Assembly (NCBI RefSeq): GCF_005080685.1
Contig: NZ_CP039371.1
Span: forward strand, 1,054,001 to 1,118,000
DNA: 64,000 nucleotides
DNA from: Pseudomonas putida
GTDB taxonomy: Bacteria; Pseudomonadota; Gammaproteobacteria; Pseudomonadales; Pseudomonadaceae
Reading direction: 5' to 3'
Shown here: positions 10,558-17,848 of the stretch, piece after piece
How the letters are laid out: every line of letters begins with the position of its first letter
Numbering within the stretch: position 1 is the stretch's first letter
The notes under the pieces: generated by a model
Database searches by the model: none
What the model was told of the DNA's origin: nothing
The model's input: only the letters and a program-made list of their open reading frames with translations
Made by a program: the position numbers and the translations under genes

Positions 10558-12459
10558 ATGTCGCACCAATCCGATTTGATCAGCGAAGACATCCTCGCTT
10601 ATCTGGCTCAGCACGAGCGTAAAGAACTGCTGCGTTTCCTCACCTGCGGCAACGTGGATGACGGCAAGAGCACCCTGATCGGGCGCCTGCTGCACGATTC
10701 GAAGATGATCTACGAGGACCACCTCGAGGCCATCACCCGCGATTCGAAGAAGTCCGGCACCACCGGCGAGGAAGTCGACCTGGCGCTGCTGGTCGACGGC
10801 CTGCAGGCCGAGCGCGAGCAGGGCATCACCATCGATGTCGCCTACCGCTATTTCTCTACCGCCAAGCGCAAGTTCATCATCGCCGACACCCCGGGCCACG
10901 AGCAGTACACCCGCAACATGGCCACCGGCGCCTCGACCTGCGACCTGGCGATCATCCTGGTCGACGCCCGCTACGGCGTGCAGACCCAGACCCGCCGGCA
11001 CAGCTACATCGCTTCGTTGCTGGGCATCAAGCACATCGTCGTCGCGGTCAACAAGATGGACCTCAAGGGCTTCGACGAGCAGGTCTTCGAGTCGATCAAG
11101 GCCGACTACCTGAAGTTCGCCGAGGCCATCAACCTGACCCCGAGCAGCCTGCACTTCGTGCCGATGTCGGCGCTCAAGGGCGACAACGTGGTCAACCGCA
11201 GCGAGCGTTCGCCGTGGTACACCGGCCCTGCGCTGATGGAAATCCTCGAGACCGTCGAAGTCTCGGCCGACCGCAACTTCACCGACCTGCGTTTCCCGGT
11301 CCAGTACGTCAACCGTCCGAACCTGAACTTCCGCGGCTTCGCCGGTACCCTGGCCAGTGGCGTGGTGCACAAGGGTGACGAGATCGTCGTCCTGCCGTCG
11401 GGCAAGAGCAGCCGGGTCAAGTCCATCGTCACCTACGAGGGCGAACTGGAAAATGCAGGGCCCGGCCAGGCCGTGACCCTGACCATGGAAGACGAGATCG
11501 ACATCTCCCGTGGCGACCTGCTGGTGCACGCCGACAATGTACCGCCGGTGACCGACCAGTTCGACGCCATGCTGGTGTGGATGGCCGAGGAGCCGATGCT
11601 TCCGGGCAAGAAGTACGACATCAAGCGCGCCACCAGCTACGTGCCGGGCTCGATTGCCAGCATCACCCACAAGGTCGATGTGAACACCCTCGAGAAGGAC
11701 GCTGCCAGCGCCCTGCAACTGAACGAGATCGGCCGCGTCAAGGTGTCCCTGGACAGCGCCATCGCCCTGGACGGTTACGACAGCAACCGCACCACCGGTG
11801 CGTTCATCGTCATCGACCGCCTGACCAACGGCACCGTTGGCGCCGGCATGATCATCGCCCCGCCGGTATTGCCGCACGGCAGCACCGGCCAGCATGGCAA
11901 GCTGGCCCATGTATCCACCGAAGAGCGTGCCCTGCGCTTTGGCCAGCAGCCGGCCACCGTGCTGTTCAGCGGCCTGTCGGGCGCGGGCAAGAGCACCCTG
12001 GCCTATGCCGTGGAGCGCAAGCTGTTCGACATGGGCCGTGCGGTCTACGTGCTCGACGGCCAGAACCTGCGCCACGACCTGAACAAGGGCCTGCCACAGG
12101 ACCGCGCCGGTCGCACCGAGAACTGGCGCCGCGCCGCCCATGTGGCGCGCCAGTTCAACGAAGCCGGCATGCTGACCCTGGCCGCCTTCGTGGCCCCGGA
12201 CGCCGAAGGCCGCGAACAGGCCAAGGCGCTGATCGGCAAGGACCGTCTGGTCACCGTTTACGTCCAGGCCTCGCCATTGGCCTGCCGCGAGCGCGACCCG
12301 CAAGGCCTGTACGCCGCTGGCGGCGACAACATCCCGGGCGAGAGCTTCCCGTACGATGTGCCGCTGGACGCCGATGTGGTGATCGATACCCAGGTCACCA
12401 GCGTCGAGGAAGGTGTGAAGCAGGTGCTGGATGTGTTGCGTCAGCGTGGCGCTATCTAA
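10558..12459 (+). CDS. cysNC: Bifunctional sulfate adenylyltransferase GTPase / APS kinase CysNC
   Basis: A 633-residue fusion. The N-terminal EF-Tu-like GTPase (CysN, about 1-440) has G1 GNVDDGKST (31-39), G3 [18 protein letters not shown] and G4 NKMD. The C-terminal APS kinase (CysC, about 450-633) has the P-loop GLSGAGKST (472-480) and the APS-binding box with [13 protein letters not shown]. The product takes sulfate through APS to PAPS with CysD. The ATG at 10558 follows CAGGG; an upstream frame extension overlaps cysD and is rejected. The last 159 bases are present again at 12922-13080. Confidence 0.96.
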   Translation: MSHQSDLISEDILAYLAQHERKELLRFLTCGNVDDGKSTLIGRLLHDSKMIYEDHLEAITRDSKKSGTTGEEVDLALLVDGLQAEREQGITIDVAYRYFSTAKRKFIIADTPGHEQYTRNMATGASTCDLAIILVDARYGVQTQTRRHSYIASLLGIKHIVVAVNKMDLKGFDEQVFESIKADYLKFAEAINLTPSSLHFVPMSALKGDNVVNRSERSPWYTGPALMEILETVEVSADRNFTDLRFPVQYVNRPNLNFRGFAGTLASGVVHKGDEIVVLPSGKSSRVKSIVTYEGELENAGPGQAVTLTMEDEIDISRGDLLVHADNVPPVTDQFDAMLVWMAEEPMLPGKKYDIKRATSYVPGSIASITHKVDVNTLEKDAASALQLNEIGRVKVSLDSAIALDGYDSNRTTGAFIVIDRLTNGTVGAGMIIAPPVLPHGSTGQHGKLAHVSTEERALRFGQQPATVLFSGLSGAGKSTLAYAVERKLFDMGRAVYVLDGQNLRHDLNKGLPQDRAGRTENWRRAAHVARQFNEAGMLTLAAFVAPDAEGREQAKALIGKDRLVTVYVQASPLACRERDPQGLYAAGGDNIPGESFPYDVPLDADVVIDTQVTSVEEGVKQVLDVLRQRGAI

Positions 12460-12475
12460 GCGTTGATGTTGTATG

Positions 12476-12680
12476 GAAAAACCTGCTTCGGCAGTAGTGC
12501 TGTTCACTTGAGGCTGCTTCGGAGCCCATCGCGGCTCAAGGCCGCTCCTACACTGACCTCGTAAGCCAAAATTCACTGGCTACCGCGGACTCTGTAGGAG
12601 CGGCCTTGTGCCGCGAAAGGGCCGCAAAGCGGCCCCGACGATCTAAAGTGAACAGCATTACGCTTCGGCGGGTTTTTTTC
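12476..12680 (+). terminator. cysNC terminator, split by an inserted element
   Basis: AAAAACCTGCTTCG at the left and GCTTCGGCGGGTTTTTTT at the right would join into a standard intrinsic terminator (stem AACCTGC/GCGGGTT with a TTCG loop and a long T-run) if the 168-base element at 12494-12661 and one copy of the flanking duplication were removed. As it stands the two halves are about 170 bases apart. Confidence 0.6.
12494..12661. mobile_element. MITE-like element with 16-bp terminal inverted repeats carrying a REP pair
   Basis: Left end GTAGTGCTGTTCACTT (12494-12509) and right end AAGTGAACAGCATTAC (12646-12661) are inverted repeats with one mismatch in 16. The element is flanked by GCTTCGGCA (12485-12493) and GCTTCGGCG (12662-12670), which read as a 9-bp target duplication with one change. 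Inside are a degraded REP-like unit (about 12511-12551) and a good one (12592-12637). It has no coding capacity, so it would need a transposase in trans. Confidence 0.6.
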
Positions 12681-12921
12681 GTTTTTGGGTTGGGCGGGGC
12701 GGCGCTGGATCTCAAACCCGCCCCTGCAACCAAGGCAAGCACCAGCGGCCCTGCCTCGCCATTCGGAAGGACACCAGCCGAAAGATGGCCCATCGGTGAA
12801 AGGGACGATTTATTTTCCTATTTAGTTTGAGGCCGACCTGCCTCGTCTGCTCGATGCATTTCCCGGGAACTGATTGGAGCAGGGAAATACATAGCAGGAA
12901 AATAAAGTCGCCCCCTTTTCC
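12672..12921. other. 250-base stretch without recognisable gene
   Basis: Between the right half of the split terminator and the second cysNC 3' copy. Short open frames exist on both strands, but none has a convincing start site or a protein I recognise. The last 100 bases become AT-richer. It may be leftover cargo of the event that duplicated the cysNC end. Confidence 0.5.
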
Positions 12922-13080
12922 CAAGGCCTGTACGCCGCTGGCGGCGACAACATCCCGGGCGAGAGCTTCCCGTACGATGTGCCGCTGGACGCCAATGTAG
13001 TGATCGATACCCAGGTAACCAGCATCGAGGACGGTGTGAAGCAGGTGCTGGATGTGCTGCGTCAGCGTGGTGCTATGTAA
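12922..13080 (+). pseudogene. Second, diverged copy of the cysNC 3' end (53 codons)
   Basis: Bases 12922-13080 match 12301-12459, the end of cysNC, at a constant offset of 621 with 8 differences in 159 positions (about 95 percent identity). The copy keeps the frame and the stop. Its translation differs at four residues (Asp to Asn, Val to Ile, Glu to Asp, Ile to Met), so it looks like a different allele rather than a fresh duplication. Similarity continues weakly for about 30 bases past the stop. Nothing upstream of 12922 matches, so it has no start and is not expressed as a protein. Confidence 0.88.
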
Positions 13081-13608
13081 GCGTTGATGCTGTGTGAGAA
13101 ACCCCGCATCGCGAGCTGCGCTCGCTCCTACGCTTGTTTTTGGCCAGTAACGCCAATGACAATCGCGCGCGACCGCTTGGTGAGTACGACACGATATCGA
13201 GACGACTCCAAAGGGTCTTGGCTTTCAATGTGATGGACTAGCTCTGCTGGGTTTAAGCAGAACTGCATGTGGGGGCATATCGCATTTGAACTGCTTTCAT
13301 GGTTGTATTCGTAAAGAAGCCATTTTCCCCGCCCGAAAGCAGGGTGCATATGACGATAACGTATCTAAAGTTTATTGGTCTTTTTTGTGCTTGAGGGGGT
13401 TATGTCAGATTAATCTGTCATGGAAGTGATCTCGAAAAATGATGTTTTCAAGAATGAAATTTCAAGCGTGGTCGTAGGAAAATCCAAGTTGCTGGCTAGG
13501 TGATCTTTCCAACTGGTTTCACTTTTATCTGATCTGGGATTATGGATGCCCTGGCTCGCTTAGCGATTGCTTTAGGGTTCAACGGGTCCTTGATTAAGGT
13601 TTATAAAA
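13081..13608. other. AT-richer intergenic stretch upstream of the lectin gene
   Basis: About 530 bases whose composition drops clearly below the flanking genome. A small hairpin GCGAGC-TGC-GCTCGC lies at 13111-13125 just after the cysNC copy. Minus-strand and plus-strand open frames up to 73 codons occur but lack ribosome sites and recognisable sequence. I find no gene here. Confidence 0.5.
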
Positions 13609-14130
13609 ATGGGTAAATACAGAAAAGTTCACATCGAGCGGTTCCGGGGTTCTGGTGGGGTTGTCCTCCCCCCGAACCAGGCTATGCATGCAGGCGATTT
13701 CATAAAATCACCTAACGGACGGTATGCGCTCCGCCTTCGACCTGATGGAAACTTGGTGCTTGAGGATCGCGGCGTCGTGATCTGGCTGGCCAATGAAAAA
13801 CAGCAGCACAGCTACACCTTTAAACTCAGGAAGCGGGAGGCTCTTCACTTCATAATCCAGAACTCCGGTTTTCTTTATGATCCCTCCCGTGGCCGGATAT
13901 GGTCGGCCCAAGCCACGGAAACCCGAGATACGTCCTATTGGCGCAATAATCATCTAGCGGTTACAGATACAGGGAATATAGAAATCTATGATGGTAGGAG
14001 CGGGGAAGTCAGGTGGGCCCGTACAGGATTTGTACCGGGGCGACTTCGTCGGCGGGAGAAGATATTTCCGCATGTTGATCTACCACAAGAACTTAAGCCA
14101 GTTTTTAAAATTAAGCATGATTTTCCATAA
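13609..14130 (+). CDS. Bulb-type (mannose-binding-like) lectin domain protein
   Basis: A 173-residue protein without signal peptide or membrane segment. Three stretches repeat the B-lectin pattern: 39-61 (RLRPDGNLVLED then VVIWLA), 78-100 (FIIQNSGFLYD then RIWSA) and 114-137 (AVTDTGNIEIYD then VRWA), so residues 17-137 should form one beta-prism domain. The sugar motif QxDxNxVxY is incomplete at every site: R-D-N-V-E in the first, T-T-N-E-Y in the third, and shortened in the second, so sugar binding is doubtful. LlpA-type bacteriocins use this fold but have two such domains in about 276 residues. Residues 140-173 are basic. AAGG lies ahead of the ATG. Its low GC and position beside the cysNC duplicate suggest acquisition by transfer. 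The function is unknown. Confidence 0.72.
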   Translation: MGKYRKVHIERFRGSGGVVLPPNQAMHAGDFIKSPNGRYALRLRPDGNLVLEDRGVVIWLANEKQQHSYTFKLRKREALHFIIQNSGFLYDPSRGRIWSAQATETRDTSYWRNNHLAVTDTGNIEIYDGRSGEVRWARTGFVPGRLRRREKIFPHVDLPQELKPVFKIKHDFP

Positions 14131-14233
14131 TTCCTAGAATTCATATCCGCTTGCAGATAGCTTCAGGGTTAATCAACAAATACTTGGTTGGTGTGCCTGG
14201 AGCTATTTTGGTTGTGAACGGTGTAGGATGGGT

Positions 14234-14410
14234 TCAGTGTTGTGGGGTTTGGATTAATTTGTAATGTTGCTCGTAGTCTACATCTCTCTCGCAACCTTGT
14301 CGGTACGGGTCCATGTCGCACTTAAATGTTGTGTTCTTGTTGTTTGGATTCCAGGACCAGTGGCTGCATCCGGAGAGAGCTAATACTACTATAAGGCTTA
14401 GTGGCTTCAT
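14234..14410 (-). CDS. Small lipoprotein, 58 residues, unknown function
   Basis: A short open frame with a clear lipoprotein signal: MKPLSLIVVLALSGC, with the lipobox Leu-Ser-Gly-Cys placing the lipidated cysteine at position 15. The mature part (about 44 residues) is polar, Trp- and Asn-rich at first, and has two further cysteines (31 and 40) that could form a disulfide. The residue after the cysteine is Ser, which favours outer-membrane sorting. The ribosome site is poor. It lies downstream of, and convergent with, the lectin gene inside the AT-rich islet. No family is recognised. Confidence 0.65.
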   Translation of the reverse strand: MKPLSLIVVLALSGCSHWSWNPNNKNTTFKCDMDPYRQGCERDVDYEQHYKLIQTPQH

Positions 14411-14499
14411 GACGTGCTCGCGCGTGTAGAGGTAGCGCCATTTTGGTTGTGGAATATCCTGCTGAATACCTCGATTTTCTCTGGTTCTGGTAGGAGATT

Positions 14500-14621
14500 T
14501 TCCTTATTCGAAGGTGAATATTCTTACATTGGTTGTGTCAGTGGACTTTCTAAGTCTATGAGGATTAATGTGAGTATGGTGTGACTCAACGGGGCTTAAA
14601 CTGAAGTTCTCGAATAAGGAA
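14500..14621. repeat. 12-bp inverted repeat enclosing about 100 bases
   Basis: TTCCTTATTCGA at 14500-14511 and TCGAATAAGGAA at 14610-14621 are perfect inverted repeats, in the gap between the small lipoprotein gene and mdeR. No gene lies between them. They could be the ends of a short non-autonomous element or a decayed IS; I do not see a clear target duplication. Confidence 0.45.
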
Positions 14622-14644
14622 GCTGCTAAAAGTTAGAAGGGTAT

Positions 14645-15124
14645 TCACATGTGCCTTTCCGATACCGGAATCACCCGCTTCTGCTTCACCGCTTTATAAG
14701 AAAAACTCGAATAAATCTCCTTCACCCCTGGCAACCTTTGCAACACCTCGCGTGTAAACTCCCCAAACGATTCCAAATCTCGCGCCAATATCTCCAGCAG
14801 AAAATCATATCGCCCAGAAATGTTATGGCAGGCGACGATCTCCGGTATCTCCATCAACCGCCTTTCGAACGCCACCGCCATGTCCTTGGTATGCGAATCC
14901 ATCATGATGCTGACGAACGCCGTCACGCCAAACCCCAACGACTTGGGTGAAAGAATGGCCTGATACCCCGTTATGTAGCCATTGTCCTCAAGCAACTTGA
15001 CCCGTCGCCAGCACGGTGAAGTGGTCAGCGCCACTTGATCGGCCAATTCCGAAACGGTCAGTCGGGCGTTGTCCTGCAAGGCAGCGAGCAGAGCGCGGTC
15101 GGTACGGTCGAGTGTGTTGGGCAT
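14645..15124 (-). CDS. mdeR: Lrp/AsnC-family regulator MdeR
   Basis: A 159-residue Lrp/AsnC regulator: an N-terminal winged helix (about 5-60; DRTDRALLAALQDNARLTVSELADQVALTTSPCWRRVKLLE) and a C-terminal ligand/oligomerisation domain (about 70-150). It is divergent from the methionine gamma-lyase gene, the arrangement known for mdeR-mdeA in P. putida, where MdeR activates mdeA. The ATG at 15124 has a full AGGAGG site; upstream in-frame starts are rejected. Confidence 0.88.
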   Translation of the reverse strand: MPNTLDRTDRALLAALQDNARLTVSELADQVALTTSPCWRRVKLLEDNGYITGYQAILSPKSLGFGVTAFVSIMMDSHTKDMAVAFERRLMEIPEIVACHNISGRYDFLLEILARDLESFGEFTREVLQRLPGVKEIYSSFSYKAVKQKRVIPVSERHM

Positions 15125-15159
15125 GTTGTGCCCTCCTGAAGGGCTTTTTATTGTTTTCA

Positions 15160-15196
15160 TTCCAAAACACGCCAGATTGCGTGGGCAATTTTGGAA
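15160..15196. promoter_or_regulatory. Candidate MdeR operator in the mdeR-mdeA gap
   Basis: TTCCAAAA (15160-15167) and TTTTGGAA (15189-15196) form a perfect 8-bp dyad with 21 bases between arms, centred in the 127-base divergent gap. Position and AT-rich arms suit an Lrp-family regulator; assignment to MdeR is inference. Confidence 0.5.
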
Positions 15197-15251
15197 AAAT
15201 TCGGGCTGCCTGGTGGCATAAGCTTAGAACAAACCACCAGAGGTTGTTGCC

Positions 15252-16448
15252 ATGCGCGCCTCCCCTAACAACAGCGGTTTTTCCACGCGAGCAATCCATC
15301 ACGGCTACGACCCGCTCTCCCACGGCGGCGCCCTGGTGCCGCCGGTCTACCAGACCGCGACCTACGCTTTTCCTACCGTCGAGTACGGTGCCGCGTGCTT
15401 TGCCGGGGAGGAGGGTGGGCATTTCTACAGCCGCATCTCCAACCCGACCCTGGCCCTGCTGGAGCAGCGCATGGCCTCGTTGGAGGGCGGCGAAGCGGGG
15501 TTGGCGCTCGCTTCGGGCATGGGGGCCATTACCTCGACCTTGTGGACCTTGCTGCGTCCCGGCGACGAACTGATCGTCGGGCGTACCGTCTACGGCTGCA
15601 CGTTCGCCTACATGCACCATGGCCTTGGCGAGTTCGGGATCAAGGTCCGCCATGTCGATCTCAACGACCCCAAGGCGTTGAAAGCAGCCATCACCCACAA
15701 GACGCGGATGATCTATTTCGAGACCCCGGCCAACCCGAACATGCAACTGGTCGATATCGCGGCAGTGGTGGAGGCCGCGCGAGGGCACGACCTGCAGGTG
15801 GTGGTCGACAACACCTACTGCACGCCCTACCTGCAGCGGCCTCTGGAGCTTGGGGCGGACCTCGTTGTGCATTCGGCCACCAAGTATCTCAGCGGCCATG
15901 GCGATATCACCGCCGGCCTGGTGGTCGGACGCAAGGGATTGATCGACAGGATCCGACTGGAGGGCCTCAAGGACATGACCGGGGCGGTATTGTCGCCCCA
16001 CGATGCGGCGTTGCTGATGCGTGGCATCAAGACCCTGGCATTGCGCATGGACCGCCATTGCGCCAACGCGCAGCAGGTCGCCGAGTTGCTCGCCCGCCAG
16101 CCGCAGGTCGAACTGATTCACTATCCCGGACTGACCTCGTTCGCCCAGTTCGACCTGGCCCAGCGGCAGATGCGCCAGCCGGGCGGGATGATCGCGTTCG
16201 AGCTCAAGGGCGGGATCGAGGCCGGGCGACGGTTCATGAATGCCCTGCAACTGTTCGCCAGGGCAGTGAGCCTGGGCGATGCCGAATCGCTGGCGCAGCA
16301 TCCGGCGAGCATGACCCATTCGAGCTATACGCCGAAGGAGCGGGCGCACCATGGGATTTCCGAGGGGTTGGTGCGGTTGTCGGTCGGGTTGGAGGATGTG
16401 GAGGATTTGTTGGGGGATATCGGGCAGGCGTTGGAGGCCTGCAGCTAG
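15252..16448 (+). CDS. mdeA: L-methionine gamma-lyase MdeA
   Basis: A 398-residue PLP enzyme of the Cys/Met metabolism family that splits methionine into methanethiol, ammonia and 2-oxobutyrate. It closely resembles the characterised P. putida enzyme and has the same length. Tyr114 and Cys116 (VYGCTF) are present; Cys116 separates gamma-lyases from cystathionine gamma-synthases. The PLP lysine is Lys211 in HSATKYLSGH. The divergent mdeR supports the call. A REP pair and a terminator follow. Confidence 0.94.
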   Translation: MRASPNNSGFSTRAIHHGYDPLSHGGALVPPVYQTATYAFPTVEYGAACFAGEEGGHFYSRISNPTLALLEQRMASLEGGEAGLALASGMGAITSTLWTLLRPGDELIVGRTVYGCTFAYMHHGLGEFGIKVRHVDLNDPKALKAAITHKTRMIYFETPANPNMQLVDIAAVVEAARGHDLQVVVDNTYCTPYLQRPLELGADLVVHSATKYLSGHGDITAGLVVGRKGLIDRIRLEGLKDMTGAVLSPHDAALLMRGIKTLALRMDRHCANAQQVAELLARQPQVELIHYPGLTSFAQFDLAQRQMRQPGGMIAFELKGGIEAGRRFMNALQLFARAVSLGDAESLAQHPASMTHSSYTPKERAHHGISEGLVRLSVGLEDVEDLLGDIGQALEACS

Positions 16449-16456
16449 GTTGTCGG

Positions 16457-16557
16457 TGCCGGCCTCTTCGCGGGTAAACCCGCTCCTACAGGTAGTGCGC
16501 GGTGTTTGAGAGTTGTGCAAATGCTGTAGGAGCGGGTTTACCCGCGAAAGGGCCAGT
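16457..16557. repeat. Inverted pair of REP-like palindromes
   Basis: Arms CGCGGGTAAACCCGCTCCTACAG and its inverse lie at about 16457-16493 and 16523-16557, between mdeA and the convergent yhcB-like gene. The loop sequence differs from the other REP pairs (GGGTAAACCC in place of GGACAAGCCC). Confidence 0.75.
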
Positions 16558-16573
16558 AGATGTCACCCACAGA

Positions 16574-16595
16574 AAAGGCCTCTCGCGAGGCCTTC
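16574..16595. terminator. Bidirectional intrinsic terminator
   Basis: AAGGCCTCTCGCGAGGCCTT is a perfect palindrome with A-run before and CTT after, placed between the convergent mdeA and zapG genes; it can serve both, better for the minus strand. Confidence 0.6.
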
Positions 16596-16615
16596 TTGCA
16601 TGCTATTTTAGCGAA

Positions 16616-17053
16616 TCAACGCTTGAGCCCGTAGCTCTCGTCGAGCATGCCCGGCGAGTTCGGCGACTTCGGCGCGTAGTCGCGTGGCACTTCGGCGGTG
16701 TCCTTCGGTGGGGTCAGGCGGTCGCGTGGGCCCTGTGCGGCTTCGGAGTGCAGGGCGGCCAGCAGGCGCTGACGGGTCAGGTCGTCGAGGGCCAGGGTAT
16801 TGGCGCCGTCCGCCAGGTGGTCCTGGACGTCCTGGTAGCTCTGGGTCAGTTTCTTCACCAGCACGGCAGTGCTGTTGAAGTGGGTCACCACTTCGTGCTG
16901 GTAGTTGTCGAAGCGTTTCTGAATATCGTCCAGCTGACGCTGGGTGCTGCTTGGCGCCGCATTGGGCAGCAGACGGGCCGCGATGAAACCGACCGCCACG
17001 CCGATGACCAGGGCCAGGGTTGGCAACAACCAAACAAGGAGCGAGAGTTCCAC
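16616..17053 (-). CDS. zapG: YhcB/ZapG-like cell-division-associated membrane protein
   Basis: A 145-residue DUF1043 protein. One N-terminal membrane span (about 5-28, LLVWLLPTLALVIGVAVGFIAARLL) is followed by a coiled coil (about 37-75) and a disordered Pro-rich tail, as in E. coli YhcB (also named ZapG or LapD), which links cell division with envelope growth. GTG start behind GAGGAAGG. The name zapG is by family resemblance only. Confidence 0.78.
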   Translation of the reverse strand: MELSLLVWLLPTLALVIGVAVGFIAARLLPNAAPSSTQRQLDDIQKRFDNYQHEVVTHFNSTAVLVKKLTQSYQDVQDHLADGANTLALDDLTRQRLLAALHSEAAQGPRDRLTPPKDTAEVPRDYAPKSPNSPGMLDESYGLKR

Positions 17054-17188
17054 GAGTCCTTCCTCTATAAACGGCTTTGCTTTACGTTAACGGCTCAGAC
17101 CTGCGCTGTATACCGCGAGCGATCGCAAATCAGAACAGAATTCTTCAGCTAGACGAATCGACCCAACCCGAGGTCACGGAGTAGTACC

Positions 17189-17824
17189 TTGCTCGTGCGC
17201 GAAACCCCCTTGTTCATCGATGGCCCCAGTGGCCAGTTGGAAGCCTTGTACCTGGACGTGGCCGATGCCCGTGGCGCGGTACTGATCTGCCACCCCAACC
17301 CGGTCCAGGGCGGCACCATGCTCAACAAGGTGGTCTCGACCCTGCAGCGCACCGCCCGCGATGCCGGCTACGTGACCTTGCGCTTCAACTACCGCGGCGT
17401 CGGCCAGAGTGCTGGCAGCCATGACATGGGGGCCGGCGAGGTCGCCGATGCCGAGGCCGCCGCTGCCTGGCTGCGCGAACGCCACCCGCAGCTGCCGCTG
17501 GTGCTGATGGGCTTCTCGTTCGGCGGCTTCGTCGCCACCAGCCTGGCCGGCCGCCTGGAGTCCCAGGGCGTGGCCTTGCAGCACCTGTTCATGATCGCCC
17601 CGGCGGTGATGCGCCTGACCGACCAATTCCCGCTGCCGCAACGTTGCCCGATCAGCCTGGTCCAGCCCGATACCGATGAGGTCGTGGATCCGCAGCTGGT
17701 TTACGCCTGGTCCGACGCGTTGACGCGCCCCCATGAGCTGCTGAAAGTGGCAGAATGCGGACACTTCTTCCATGGCAAGCTGACCGATCTGAAGGATCTG
17801 CTGCTGCCGCGCCTTTCGAACTGA
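17189..17824 (+). CDS. Alpha/beta hydrolase, CPO/YfbB-like serine hydrolase
   Basis: A 211-residue hydrolase of the short dienelactone-hydrolase-like group. It has the CHPNPVQGGTM oxyanion region (35-45), a nucleophile elbow GFSFGG near 107-112 and the final histidine in CGHFFHG near 190; it is cytoplasmic. Substrate unknown. The TTG at 17189 sits at the right distance from GGAG; GTG at 17195 is the alternative. It lies 24 bases before trpS, so probably co-transcribed, though there is no functional link that I know. Confidence 0.82.
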   Translation: MLVRETPLFIDGPSGQLEALYLDVADARGAVLICHPNPVQGGTMLNKVVSTLQRTARDAGYVTLRFNYRGVGQSAGSHDMGAGEVADAEAAAAWLRERHPQLPLVLMGFSFGGFVATSLAGRLESQGVALQHLFMIAPAVMRLTDQFPLPQRCPISLVQPDTDEVVDPQLVYAWSDALTRPHELLKVAECGHFFHGKLTDLKDLLLPRLSN

Positions 17825-17848
17825 GCCAAGCCTGAATAAGCGAACACC

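Noticed and set aside
12548..12830. Short open frames (74-81 codons) across the MITE-like element on both strands
   Set aside because: They read through REP units and terminator halves; the peptides are translations of palindromes and lack ribosome sites.
12301..13080. The cysNC-end repeat as an integrase attachment pair
   Set aside because: The geometry fits att sites, but no integrase, tRNA or core crossover can be seen, and the repeat is 159 bases and diverged; recombination is kept only as a general hypothesis.
13128..13349. A 73-codon minus-strand frame in the islet
   Set aside because: No ribosome site, no recognisable domain, and composition like the surrounding non-coding DNA.
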